From the NCBI RefSeq assembly GCF_963678635.1, contig NC_087064.1, positions 82,329,847-82,393,846 on the forward strand: DNA of 64,000 bases, read 5' to 3'. A program made the translations under genes and the position numbers. Below are positions 24,801 to 33,455 of this stretch, piece by piece. Within the stretch, counting starts at the first letter, position 1. The number at the start of each line of letters is the position of its first letter. The notes under the pieces were generated by a model. That model saw only the letters and a program-made list of their open reading frames with translations. It was not told where the DNA came from and made no database searches. This DNA is from Symsagittifera roscoffensis. Lineage: Eukaryota > Xenacoelomorpha > Acoela > Convolutidae.

Positions 24801-26727
24801 TCAACACAATATTCTTAGATTAACTACGAAATATAAGTTCTGCAGGCAATACCATCATGCTCATGGTCGAAATTAATGATACTCTACTTTGTAAACTGGA
24901 AAGTATGTGCATAAAAATGGGCAGTGAACTCCTGTATATTTTAATAAACCAATCGGGAATTTCATTTAAGCTAGGAGCTAAATATTACTTTTTCAGGGTA
25001 AAGGGCTAGTCAAGTGTGATACATGGATTTAATCAAATAATTTTATGCCAAAACAAACACCCGATTTTACTCGCTAGGGGTTAAAGAAGGCAAAGATACC
25101 TTTTTTATTCCATTATCTCTGACCCACGGTAGCTTTTAATGTAATTTTGATAAAACGAGCACAGTAAAATGATTAAATTTTAGACGATGAAGACTAAAAA
25201 TAATACCCTTTTGTCCAAAATGATCATCTAATTGAGTTTCAATTTAATAAGAAGCCTCCGTAATTTAGCACTAAATTAGATCGTCTTTCTCTGCCATTTT
25301 TAGGATAGCTATTCATTGTTTTACGGTGATTGACCACATGACCTAAAAATAGAGCAACCGCAACTGCACAATCGCATTCACCACTGACGATATGATAGCA
25401 TCACTTGAAGTAAATTGTTTTAGTTGTATTTTGACATCTGAGTATTTTGACGCTATTCGTATTTTGACATCTGAGTAACTTTTTTTGTTCCGACCATTGA
25501 AAATGGGCAGGAACTTTGTATTCGGGTGTTTTAGATTTTTTCAACTTTTTGTTTTTTTTTCCACGCAAAATCAGGTACCACATATAATCATCGGCATGGT
25601 TCGAGTAATAAATCATATTTAAGCCCTTTCAGTCGTGATTTGAACAAAATCTAAAAATAATCACATTGTTGAGGAAAACCGGTTTGAAATTTATGATTTT
25701 TGATCTAATTTCGGGCTGATAAGGTTAGCATGCAGGCTTAAAAAAGCTTATTTATAATTAATTTAAGCCATGAAAAATAGTTTTACTCAAGAAAAGTCAG
25801 TTTTGGAGTCATTTTAGCGCCATCTGAGGAATCAAAAACTCCGCGATTTTTTAACGCTTTTTTAAATTTTTTTCTTTCTAAATTTTCGTTTTTTTATTTC
25901 GGCTTATATTACTATCAGTGTCGAATAAGGTTCAGTTCCATTTTTTCAATCAGATCTTTTTATCACACCACGCAGAAAAAACGACACTAATTTGAATCAT
26001 GTTTTGTATTTTTTTAGGACTATGGTCGGAACATTCTGTTCTGCTTGCACACTAATCGGCTATCCTTGTTATCAGTTGAATTTGTTTAGAGCGAAAAATG
26101 AGCACATTTGGACGCGGCATGCAAAGCGACGTGGACGAAGTGAACTTAAAGCTGGACCTGCTTCTCAAGTACCACCAAATTGAGCCCACAAAACCTGTGG
26201 ACTCGCCAACTTCCACAACATGTTTCAACTGTGGCGGTAAGGGCAACAAGGCTAACGCGGACGAAACCGAAGACCAGGATCTGTTTCCGTTGAGAGGTCC
26301 AACCCCTCAGAGCGATAAAACTAAAACAACCAAAGACGACACACTCACGGATTTCGAATCCATCCAGTTACACTTACCAATTGAAATACCTCCTAAGTCA
26401 TCTGAAACTGCGAAGCCTAAATTCTCCTTTACATCACCTAAATTGACTTCCAGAAACTCAAAACTAGCCAAAAAGCGTGCAAGTACACCGTCGAATTTTT
26501 TCGGGTTCAATCGCTACGACAACGCATTAATAATATCAAACCCAATCATGGAGTTTCCGCCATCGCCAGACCCTTTAAACTCGAGTGAATCTTCTACACG
26601 ATATAGATCGCAGTCTAATTTGGGCTCACCGATTGATCAGTTTTTACATTCTCACAAAAGCTCCGAAAACGAAGAAACACTAAGTGATTTTCTACATGAC
26701 CAAGACGTCCGAAACTCTGAAGTATAG
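3617..26727 (+). CDS. HCN: HCN-type hyperpolarization-activated cyclic-nucleotide-gated channel (13 exons seen, 5' end missing)
   Basis: This is a plasma-membrane voltage-gated cation channel of the HCN (Ih pacemaker) family, opened by hyperpolarization and modulated by cAMP. Exons are 3617-3870, 4092-4258, 6352-6518, 6706-6846, 6993-7123, 7603-7614 (microexon), 10350-10499, 15506-15724, 16317-16463, 20402-20519, 21042-21167, 23680-23874 and 26090-26727. All phases agree and give 820 residues. In order there is an HCN-domain, S1-S3, an S4 with basic residues every third position, the S4-S5 linker, S5, a pore with GYG, S6, the C-linker, a cyclic-nucleotide-binding domain containing FGEICLL and RTASVKA, and a variable tail. 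Exon 3617 begins in phase 1, so at least one upstream exon carries the start. Oddities are GIGYG in place of the family's CIGYG, and one GC donor. Identity is secure; the first exon and the microexon are less so. Confidence 0.93.
4092..4258 (+). CDS. HCN: HCN exon b: HCN domain preceding S1
   Basis: Model residues 85-140 contain [17 protein letters not shown] followed by [12 protein letters not shown]. This is the conserved HCN-specific segment just before S1, which packs between the voltage sensor and the cytoplasmic domains. The acceptor is ATGATTTAG and the donor is TTCAG/gttgct (phase 2), splitting the final Arg codon. Confidence 0.92.
6352..6518 (+). CDS. HCN: HCN exon c: S1 and S2 transmembrane segments
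   Basis: Model residues 140-196. The hydrophobic stretch [19 protein letters not shown] is S1. It is followed by an extracellular loop with a possible N-glycosylation sequon (NET), then S2, ending in LVLNFRTG as in other HCN channels. The donor is ACAG/gtaaca, phase 1. Confidence 0.94.
6706..6846 (+). CDS. HCN: HCN exon d: S2-S3 linker and S3, ending at a GC donor
   Basis: Model residues 196-243. [18 protein letters not shown] matches the HCN S3 region (KYL-TWF-D--SS-P-D). Phase and protein both require the exon to end at 6846, before GCAAGC, so this is a GC-AG intron. The next acceptor, TTTGCAG at 6992, completes the Gly codon. Confidence 0.92.
6993..7123 (+). CDS. HCN: HCN exon e: S4 voltage sensor
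   Basis: Model residues 243-286. The S4 reads [19 protein letters not shown] then [13 protein letters not shown]. Basic residues fall every third position, interrupted by one Thr where HCN channels usually have Ser. The QWEE end is typical of the family. The donor is GAG/gtatgt, phase 0. Confidence 0.95.
7603..7614 (+). CDS. HCN: HCN exon f: proposed 12-nt microexon (VFSG) in the S4-S5 linker
   Basis: Joining the S4 exon directly to the S5 exon leaves the S4-S5 linker four residues short of the HCN norm. In that intron there is a 12-nt phase-0 block, GTATTCTCAGGC. It is preceded by TGACACTTTCAG and followed by GTGCTG. It encodes VFSG, which falls on the family positions IFHM after WEE. The length is exactly what is missing. 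The donor is weak. An alternative is a 33-nt exon ending at 7635, or no exon and a truly shortened linker. Confidence 0.55.
7615..10349 (+). other. HCN: HCN intron after the microexon
   Basis: A 2.7-kb intron with no coding exon that I can support. It holds a TG-run plus G-run (8100-8123) inside an inverted repeat. The open frame across 8068-8445 is partly created by this simple sequence and shows no protein motif. Confidence 0.6.
8062..8138. repeat. Inverted repeat around a (TG)n-poly(G) tract
   Basis: GGTCAATTGAGCA on the left and TGCTCAATTGATCC on the right form complementary arms. Between them is a TG repeat running into about 14 consecutive G. A similar arrangement, with TTGTTAAGTA arms, sits in another HCN intron at 20283-20373. 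Confidence 0.6.
10350..10499 (+). CDS. HCN: HCN exon g: S4-S5 linker end, S5 and turret
   Basis: Model residues 291-340. [10 protein letters not shown] matches the linker/S5 start, then [13 protein letters not shown] (family: LLLxHWDGC) is S5, and [13 protein letters not shown] is the turret leading to the pore. An in-frame TAG immediately before 10350 fixes the exon start. The donor GTATGT begins at 10500. Confidence 0.94.
10541..11030 (+). repeat. Dispersed repeat family T, copy 1 (5' end missing)
   Basis: The copy shares ACGCAAAATCAGGTACCACA, CAGATCTTTTTATCACACCA and ATGGTCGGAACATTC with copies at 25486-26071 and 47143-47725, all in the same orientation. It begins about 40 bp after the preceding HCN exon and lacks the left terminal sequence seen in the 25.5-kb copy. 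The short open frame at 10541-10723 is repeat sequence. Confidence 0.65.
12726..13000 (+). mobile_element. hAT-like miniature inverted-repeat element, copy 1
   Basis: The termini CAGGGGCGAATCCAGG and CTAAATCTGCCCCT are imperfectly complementary. The interior matches the element at 57179-57389 in reverse orientation (ATATATTGGC, CCAAAGGCGCC, GGCCTAAAATGG, GGGGACCCTTTG). It has no transposase. A target-site duplication is not clear for this copy. Confidence 0.65.
13057..13910 (+). repeat. Composite dispersed repeat A, near full-length copy
   Basis: It starts with the hairpin box (acagaggcaaagctgagctt at 13057). Next come CACAGGTACACAAAAAC and CGCATCAAAAGACGCA, two 'AAGCCGAT' boxes (13345, 13490), and at about 13885 a box reading AAAGTTATTTACGGG. 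The same modules recur in the same order near 30.8, 37.2, 53 and 63 kb. No coding capacity is seen. Confidence 0.6.
13738..13801 (-). repeat. tRNA-like fragment (possible SINE head)
   Basis: On the minus strand the block has a B-box-like GGATTCGAATCT preceded by a possible anticodon-arm region. The acceptor stem cannot be closed, so it is not a functional tRNA gene. Confidence 0.35.
15506..15724 (+). CDS. HCN: HCN exon h: pore helix, GYG selectivity filter and S6
   Basis: Model residues 341-413. [14 protein letters not shown] is the pore helix, followed by the filter GIGYG (361-365) and QRAP. S6 contains [19 protein letters not shown], and the exon ends [10 protein letters not shown], leading into the C-linker. 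HCN channels normally have CIGYG, so the filter Cys is replaced by Gly here. The acceptor is TTTGTTTAG and the donor AAG/gtacac, phase 0. Confidence 0.96.
16317..16463 (+). CDS. HCN: HCN exon i: C-linker, first part
   Basis: Model residues 414-462. [17 protein letters not shown] and [14 protein letters not shown] correspond to the A' and B' helices of the C-linker, which joins the pore to the cyclic-nucleotide-binding domain. The acceptor is CTATTTCAG. The donor GAA/gtcagt joins in frame to GAG GTG CTC of the next exon, giving LREEVLNYNC. Confidence 0.95.
17446..17889. mobile_element. 444-bp non-autonomous element with terminal inverted repeats and a 9-bp target duplication
   Basis: The left end begins GGTCTTTTTACTT and continues to AATCCGCCCAAAAATC after a short extra TTACTT. 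The right end is its complement, ending AAGTAAAAAGACC. The flanks are identical 9-mers, CAAAAAAGG at 17437-17445 and at 17890-17898. No transposase is encoded. A 9-bp duplication would suit a Mutator-like element, but the family is not established. Confidence 0.65.
18126..18308 (-). repeat. Dispersed repeat family D, copy 2 (inverted relative to 2464-2650)
   Basis: The reverse complement of this segment matches 2464-2650 over most of its length, including GTACGAAACTAATA, CCTCAATTCA, GCGGGATAATTTG and TTAGTCCAGA. No gene is involved. Confidence 0.6.
20283..20373. repeat. Inverted repeat around a poly(G) tract
   Basis: TACTTAACAATCTCCC on the left pairs with GGTTGTTAAGTAGA on the right, with a long G-run directly before the right arm. 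The arrangement matches that at 8062-8138. It lies about 30 bp before the acceptor of the next HCN exon. Confidence 0.5.
20402..20519 (+). CDS. HCN: HCN exon j: C-linker end and start of the cyclic-nucleotide-binding domain
   Basis: Model residues 463-502. [17 protein letters not shown] then [21 protein letters not shown] corresponds to the last C-linker helices and the first CNBD helix and strand. The acceptor is TTTTGTAG and the donor CCAG/gtaaac, phase 1. Confidence 0.95.
21042..21167 (+). CDS. HCN: HCN exon k: CNBD beta-roll
   Basis: Model residues 502-544. [18 protein letters not shown] followed by GAYFGE is the beta-roll, ending at the start of the phosphate-binding cassette. The donor is GGAG/gttgat, phase 1. 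It joins the next exon to give FGEICLL. Confidence 0.95.
21168..23679 (+). other. HCN: HCN intron inside the cyclic-nucleotide-binding domain
   Basis: No exon is supported. The intron has a C-rich run near 21225 and then, at about 22050-22870, a degenerate array with recurring phrases such as GGTGTACCAGCTTATGC, GGCGTACCTGCTTCACA and GATTTGGCAGGGTA, roughly 130-230 bp apart. Confidence 0.5.
22050..22870 (+). repeat. Degenerate tandem array in an HCN intron
   Basis: Related phrases recur at about 22150, 22303, 22537 and 22666 (variants of 'gg-gta-c-gcttatgc'). GATTTGGCAGGGTA occurs near 22431 and 22601. The units are heavily diverged and irregular in spacing, so this is a decayed array. Confidence 0.45.
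23680..23874 (+). CDS. HCN: HCN exon l: phosphate-binding cassette and C-helix
   Basis: Model residues 544-609. [19 protein letters not shown] contains the cAMP-contacting Glu and Arg-Thr of the cassette. [12 protein letters not shown] is the C-helix, where the positions equivalent to HCN2 Arg632 and Ile636 are kept and Arg635 is Lys. The donor is CGAG/gtcagt, phase 1. Confidence 0.96.
23875..26089 (+). other. HCN: Last HCN intron
   Basis: No exon is seen. The last third is a copy of dispersed repeat family T (25486-26071), which ends about 18 bp before the acceptor of the final coding exon. Confidence 0.6.
25486..26071 (+). repeat. Dispersed repeat family T, copy 2
   Basis: This is the most complete copy. 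TGTTCCGACCAT at 25486-25497 is the exact complement of ATGGTCGGAACA at 26022-26033. Homology to the copies at 10.5 and 47.1 kb continues about 35 bp past the right arm (CGGCTATCCTTG). The true ends are therefore uncertain. It has no coding capacity. Confidence 0.6.
26090..26727 (+). CDS. HCN: HCN exon m: C-terminal tail and stop codon
   Basis: Model residues 609-820. The acceptor TTTGTTTAG joins in phase 1 to the preceding exon, giving [19 protein letters not shown] without a break. A short amphipathic stretch, [12 protein letters not shown], is followed by a long Ser/Pro-rich region that I cannot match to a domain. The protein ends NSEV, which fits a class I PDZ-binding pattern (S/T-x-V). 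An isolated CFNCGGKG has only one Cys pair and is not a zinc knuckle. Confidence 0.88.
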
Positions 26728-27520
26728 GAAGCAGAAAATGTTCATCTCCCTCAGCGAGCAGCTTCAATCGAGAGGACCAAAAACACACATGGCATGAAAA
26801 TTATTGTGGAAATTCAAAAATTAGCGATATTGACAGTTTTTTTATTTTTATTAGAACAATTGAATATATTTTTGCAGCAAAACATCAATTTTTGGTAACT
26901 GATGATTTTAAATAACTAGAAGACGATTCCAGTGCGCAAAGCGTTAACGTATCGATGTACGCCTATGAAATATACATTCGGTTTGGATCTGATTGAAATT
27001 ATATTCATCAGAAACGGGAGCCTCTCATTCCCACTCATTATTCATCGTATCTGATGCAGTGACCATGATTCGGTCATGAGCTAAGCTACCCAGAAACGTT
27101 GAAGAGCTACCACAGAAAACGTTGGAGAGCTAAAAAACATGAAGCTAAAAAAGACATTTATAGGAGCTTTGTAACTTGCTGAAATACATCTGTTTGTTCG
27201 ATCACACTGTACGCAGGAACTTTGTATTCGGCTGCTTTCCACACTCAGAATCAAATTTCAGAACTACACGCCAAAAGGGTCTAATGAGATACCATTTCTA
27301 TTGAATCATTTTCAGTCCTAAACGAAATGCTCTGCAAAAGTTTTCGAGCTGCTGAGAAAAATTGCCTCAATATTTTTGGTTCTCAAGCTTTTCTGATTGC
27401 CAGCCTATAAGCAACGATCGGACGCAAAAAAAACATCGGAAGGAAATCAAAATGAATTTATGTTATTCATTTTTTAATGCCGTTTTCTGGAAACTTGCTC
27501 ACCGATATTTGTTTTTATGG

Positions 27521-30261
27521 CTTCTTCAATTAGCTTGTTTTCCACGTTAAAATAAAAAATGTCAAAAATTATTTTTACTTGTTTCATCTTTAACAGCTAA
27601 AATGAATTCTTTGGTCGAATTTGTTTTCGAAGCTGAAAATTTTTCAGCCGAGAGCATAGAAAAACGGAAGTTATATCAAATCAGACTTTGTATATTAACC
27701 AACATAAAAACAATTGTTAGGTTTTGAAAAAATTATAACTTTTGATAACTAAAAAGAGAAAAATAAATAAGCGAAGCGGATCCTCTCATCATTTTCCAGA
27801 AAAAAATCATGACAATAGAGTTCGTGCTTAAAATCAATTACTTAAAAAATACTGCGACAAAAAACTTCAGAGTAACTCGAAAGAAGGCCATAAACATTCT
27901 AGCCATAAAAGTTCACATTGAGGCGAATGATTAAATAAGCCTTGAAAAATTTTGTGAAATGTCCCGGAACCCAACAGCCGACTTGAAATTTGGGAACTTC
28001 ATCATTTCGCATCTGCACCAGGTTCGCTTGGCAATAAGCAATCACTAGCGACCAACAAAGCAGAGAACAGATGCTATTAGATTGCCAATGCTATGGTAAA
28101 AAGCCAAAAAATGCCTTTAAAAAAGCCATTTTAATTGCCAGTTGGTATAGAAAATGTAGATTCGTTATATAACACTACACTCAATATCTCGCTTGCGTAA
28201 TAAAAGCACGATTGACAAACTGAAACCACGCGAAGGAATCATTCGTAACTCCTGAAAAGTTGTTTTTTATTATTGAAATATAATAACCATTTCAAATGAT
28301 TTGATGACAAACCACAAGGCACAGATGTACTCACTGCTTTCTTCTGATTGAGAGGAGAGAAAAAAAACCAAAAACCTAAAGAAATCGTCTCAAAATTTTA
28401 TATCACAAATTCAATTAGCAGAAAACAACAGCGAGGATCGCAAAACTTACCAATTTAATCAGCAAAAATCAGCAAAACCCGCCCCAAAAATTGAATATTA
28501 CAAGATCAGATTTTAAAAAACATTCAGCACCATTAGATGAACATATCAAGCGGACTCTAAATTATAGTTAAAATTACTTGAATAATAATAAAAATCCGTG
28601 CTGTGGCAACTACGACTGCAAACATAAAACAAACGATCGGCCAGTTACTTGGTAAAAATTAAACTTCCAGGAAAAAAATTCAGCTAATGGCAAGCGTCAA
28701 CAAAAAAATTATTTCAGTTAAAATGATTGAATTTGAGAATTTTCACTGAGACTCCATTATTTGACACATGGACGACAGTGAGCTTCGCAACACTTGCGAC
28801 AGAAGAAAAACAATGCGCTACAAGACGGTGCTACAAGACGGCTTCTTCAATTAGCTTGTTTTCCACGTTAAAATAAAAAATGTCAAAAATTATTTTTACT
28901 TGTTTCATCTTTAACAGCTAAAATGAACTCGTTGGTCGAATTTGTTATCGAAGCTGAAAATTTTTCAGCCGAGAGCATAGAAAAACGGAAATTATATCAA
29001 ATCAGACTTTGTATATTAACCAACATAAAAACAATTGTAAATTTGAAAAAATTATAACTTTTGATAACTAAAAAGAGAAAAATAAATAAGCGAAGCGGAT
29101 CCTCTCATCATTTTCCAGAAAAAAATCATGACAATAGAGTTCGTGCTTAAAATCAATTACTTAAAAATTACTGCGACAAAAAACTTCAGAGTAATTCGAG
29201 AGAAGGCCATAAACATTCTAGCCATAAAAGTTCACATTGAGGCGAAGGTGCACTTCGCTAACACGAGCGAGAAAACAGCAAAAGTTAGGTTCAGAAAGGT
29301 AAAGGGTGAAATCAGGAAAGAATATGTTTCAAAAAGTCTTGAAAAAATACAAAAAAAAGCCTTAAAAAATCTTGTGAAATGTTCCGTAACCCAACAGCCG
29401 ACTTGAAAGTTGGGAACTTCATGTTTTCGCATCTGCGCCAAGTTCGCTTGGCAATAAGCAATCACTAGCGACCAACAATGCAGAGAACAGATGCTATTAG
29501 ATTGCCAATGCTATGCATTTAAAAAGCCAAAAAATGCCTTTAAAAAAGCCCTTTTAATTGCCAGTTGCTATAGAAAATGTAGATTCGTTATAAAACACTA
29601 CACTCAATATATCGCTTGCGTAATAAAAGCACGATTGACAAACTGAAACCACGCAAAGGAATCATTCGTAACTCCTAAAAATCGTTAGTTTTTATTATTG
29701 AAATAAAATAACCATTTCAAATGATTTGATGACCAACCACAAGTTACAGATGTACTCACTGCTTTCTTCTGATTGAGAGGAGAGAGAAAAAAAAACAAAA
29801 CAAGAACCAAAAGAAATCGTCTCAAAATTCTATATCACAAATTCAATTCGCAGAAAAAAACAGCGAGATTCGCAAATTTTACCAATTTATTCAGCAAAAA
29901 TCAGTAAAAACCGCCTTAAAATGGGATATTACAAGATCAGATTTAAAAAAAACATTCAGCACCATTAGATGAATATATCAAGCGGACTCTAAATTATAGA
30001 CAAAATTGCTTAAATAATAATAAAAATCCGTGCTGTGGCAACTACGACTGCAAACATAAAACAAACGATCGGCCAGTTACTTGGTAAAAATTAAACTTCC
30101 AGGAAAAAATTCAGCTAATGGCAAGCGTAAACAAAAAAATTATTTCAGTTAAAATGATTGAATTTGAGAATTTTCACTGAGACTCCATTATTTGACACAG
30201 GGACGAATCTGAGCTTCGCAACACTTGCGGTAGAAGAAAAACAATGCGCTACAAGACGGTG
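27521..30261 (+). repeat. Direct duplication of a 1.3-1.4 kb unit
   Basis: Unit 1 is 27521-28831 and unit 2 is 28842-30261. Both begin CTTCTTCAATTAGCTTG and end GCGCTACAAGACGGTG. They are nearly identical except for about 115 bp around 29248-29362 missing from unit 1. Each ends with a partial hairpin box of composite repeat A. Unit 2 keeps a 92-codon open frame (29128-29406) that unit 1 has lost, and it resembles no family I know. Confidence 0.85.
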
Positions 30262-30550
30262 AAAAAAACTAGACGGAACTTGGATTTTTTTAAAAATAAT
30301 TTAAGCTGAAAAAAATAATTTGACTTTTTTAAATATCAAAAAAAAAACGATTACCGATAGGCAAGTAGGGCGACAAAATTCAGATTGATCCCTGGCGAGC
30401 AACACAAAACTGTGGTAAAAAATTATGAGCTATAAAGTTAAAAGCGTTTTTACGACTCATTCATACTAAAAAACAAATGCATAAAAATATTTGCCTTCAA
30501 AAGTACGCAATATAAGTTGACAGCCACCATAACAAATGCCGAAACCCAGG

Positions 30551-30635
30551 AGGCGACAATTCGCAACAGGCGACAATTCTCAACAGGTGACAATTCGTAA
30601 CAAGCGACAATTCGTACCAAGCGACAATTCGTAAC
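30551..30635 (+). repeat. 17-bp tandem repeat, five units
   Basis: There are five consecutive 17-bp units of the type AGGCGACAATTCGCAAC, differing at a few positions. Confidence 0.85.
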
Positions 30636-30803
30636 AGTAGAATAAACGGGGAACGCTGATTCACCCGCAGTATTCCTCTCGTGCCGGATGTGAGCGCAGC
30701 GGAGCAAGCGTATTCTACTTGCTAACGCCTTGTTACAAATTGTAGCTTGATACGAATTGGCGCCCTACCGAAGAAACCAATTAGAAGAACGGGGGAAAAT
30801 AAA

Positions 30804-31100
30804 CGCAGAGACGAAGCAGAACTTCGCATTACTTGCAATAGCAAACAAACATAACCTTGTTACCCTGGAAACAGAAAAAAGCCGGCAAATCGAAAAAAGT
30901 AATTCGAACGAAGTTCAATTTGCAAAAAAAAAACGTTTAGCAAAAAGAATTTACCAAGCGGCAACTGAGCCAGCAACACATGAAAATTTTTGTTTCCGAC
31001 ATTTTGCTCAAGAACAATTTTGAGTTATTAACATGGAAAAATCTACAAATTTACGCCCCTCTTCAACGGAAACAACAAAAACGTAAAATCTTTTTTTGTT
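30804..31100 (+). repeat. Composite dispersed repeat A, partial copy
   Basis: The hairpin box at 30804 (CGAAGCAGAACTTCG) is followed by TTTACCAAGCGGCAACTG at about 30950. This is the same order as the other copies. The later 'AAGCCGAT' box is not evident. Confidence 0.5.
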
Positions 31101-32961
31101 TATTTTCGAACTACGCAAAATTAAGTCAATTAGCCAATAAAACATCAGCCCAAACCACTTTAGCAGAATAAAACATTTAACCAAAAATGAAGCCAAAAAA
31201 AATTAAGAATAAGTCAGAGTAAAAAAATTTACAAATTACGGAATTGAATCAAAACCAATAAGCTGAAGAAAACATGCCGATGACAAAAACCGTCTAGATA
31301 ATATGAATCAATGACATAAGGAAAAACGGAAACTGAACCGACGGAAACCAGGGCGAATCTGAAAAAAAAAGCAATTCAACATTTTTTAAATAACTTATTT
31401 GAAAAAGAATTATTGCCCGAAAAGAGCTCCTCTCCATCTACTAACTCCACATAACTAGTGCAAGAGTAAAAAATAACAAACTTTTAAACAAACAGAAATA
31501 AAGCAGAGAACAGATGCTATGCAAAAAATTGAACAAATGCTATGAACAAAATTCCAATGCTACAGATCGTGATTATAGCAAAAGTGCCACCGAATAAATA
31601 AGCACATTTAATGAACATTATTATTTGTGAAAAAATGTCACGCAGCAGCCATTTTCATTTTCGATATGAGTGCAAGTTTCATAACAAATCATAGGTAGAT
31701 TCTTGTATTACAAAGTCAATTGATATGTTTCGCTAACTTCACATCAGCTCAGCACTATGCATGTACAAGCAAAAGAAATAGTAAAGAAGAGCTTCAAAAT
31801 GTCAATAAAAACACTAAATGGGTTCGCCTAAATTCGATTTGGAATGCGTTCTACGCCGAAACAGTTTTCTGCCTACGCCACCTGAAACAGAAAACTTAAA
31901 TTATCCCTAACTCAAAAAAATGGCCCTCACTTTGCGAAAAATGATCACAAAAAAATTTCATTTTCATTCTGAGCTCAGGGTATCAATATATTTCCGATGG
32001 TATAACAATACTACTATAGAATTTAAAAAAAAATCCTCAATCGATAAGATCTGGATTCTAGACCAAAAAAGCAGCTTTATAAAATGCAATAAAAAAGTAG
32101 AAATAAGCCTCGAATTAGTAAACGTGTAGATTCGATCCTGAGACCTAGGGATAATAAGTCGGACACAATTATATTTAAATAAACCTTAAAAACAAAAAAA
32201 TGTTATTGTACAGAACCATAGGTGATAAAATTACATAAATGAATCAAAATGAATTCAAATTATAGTCAAACTGGCATCAACTTGAAGAAAATTTCGGGAA
32301 AAAACCGTTAAAAAACCACACAAACGACAGTCCAAAAATTGAACTATCAAAAAAACTTTATTTTCAAAAAACAACGGGCTCCTAACGGAAACGAACCCAG
32401 CGTCTATATCATATCAAGAGAGGATATTACTTCTAGATTTGATATGCAGAATCCATCATTGAGACTGAATTTATTATGAAGTACATATCTCCTTTGCGAA
32501 TTGTGTAATAGTGGTTTATGCGGAAAAAAGGTCTTGTACCCGATTACAAAGCCCTTCCTATTCGCAAGTGCAATAAAAATGGGGACTTGAGAAGCGTCTT
32601 CACTATTCTTGTTTTCTGAATTACCAGCATGAGAAAAAAGTAGTTCCCGCGAATAAGTCTAGTTCCCAATTCAATTACAATTCCCTAACACTCGCAAGTG
32701 AAAAAAAAACACATGCTATTAAATTCCCAAATATAATTAAGAGCAACACACAGACACTGAAATTAAGCACTGATTTGTTGAACACTAATACATGCAATGT
32801 TGGAAAAAAGTAATGCGTAATAGAACACGGAGGTTTGCTTGTGTAAAAACTAATAAGCTGAATAGATATCTGTAGATTTAAAAATTTGATCGTTTTTTTT
32901 GAAAAACTTGATTCTTGAACACAAGAGCATCATCGCGAATATTAAATACATGAACTTTTAA

Positions 32962-33455
32962 CTAAGATTTTTTCGCTTTGTTTCTGAACCATCTCGTCTC
33001 ATTCGGGTCAAATCCCCGTTCTTTGCAACCAAATACAGCCCAATCGGGCGTTCTTTCCATGTAATCAATTGAACTGAAGCTCTCTCCGATTTCGTTATAT
33101 TTTCTATTCAATTCGTGGAACTTCTCATAATCAATCCACGTGTACCAATTTAGACCATCTGGTTTAAATTTACGATGCGCAATCAGAACACAATTTGAGT
33201 GTTCATGTTCACTGGCTACTTCGTAACTTCCGAGCATCGAACTCAAGTGTTGGCAGAAATCGATCACCTCTTCGTGAAACGGGACATTTGACATTGTCAG
33301 AGGGGCTTTTCCGCTGTTTTTGGTAGTTCCGCAATAGGTCACCCCTTTGACCTCAATGAAGTCAGGATTGCCAAGGGAAATCAATTCAGCGTACTGTTGG
33401 ATTTCCTCCACGTTCAGTCCTTTAACCAAAGTCAACCGGTATACAGTTCTTTGAC
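32962..33455 (-). CDS. TYW1: TYW1 exon 6: C-terminal barrel and wybutosine-specific tail
   Basis: Residues 527-690. RTVYRLTLVKGLN, NPDFIEVKGVTYCG, HSNCVLIAHRKF and RTPDWAVFGCKERGFDP are conserved TYW1 blocks. The exon ends with TAG at 32962-32964. Confidence 0.95.

Larger units (their letters stand above)
26728..32961. other. Intergenic region between HCN and TYW1 (convergent)
   Basis: This is AT-rich sequence without supportable genes. It holds a 1.3-1.4 kb direct duplication (27521-30261), a 17-bp tandem repeat (30551-30635) and a composite repeat A copy (30804-31100). I see nothing identifiable in 31200-32960. Confidence 0.6.

Noticed and set aside
26098-26727. A separate gene starting at the ATG at 26098
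   Set aside because: The exon joins the preceding HCN exon exactly in phase through a good acceptor at 26089. The HCN protein otherwise has no stop codon, so it is better read as the HCN tail.
29128-29406. 92-residue Lys-rich open frame
   Set aside because: It lies in a duplicated repeat unit, is deleted in the sister unit, and matches no family I know.
30757-31023. 88-residue open frame
   Set aside because: It overlaps a composite repeat A copy; its sequence is explained by the repeat.
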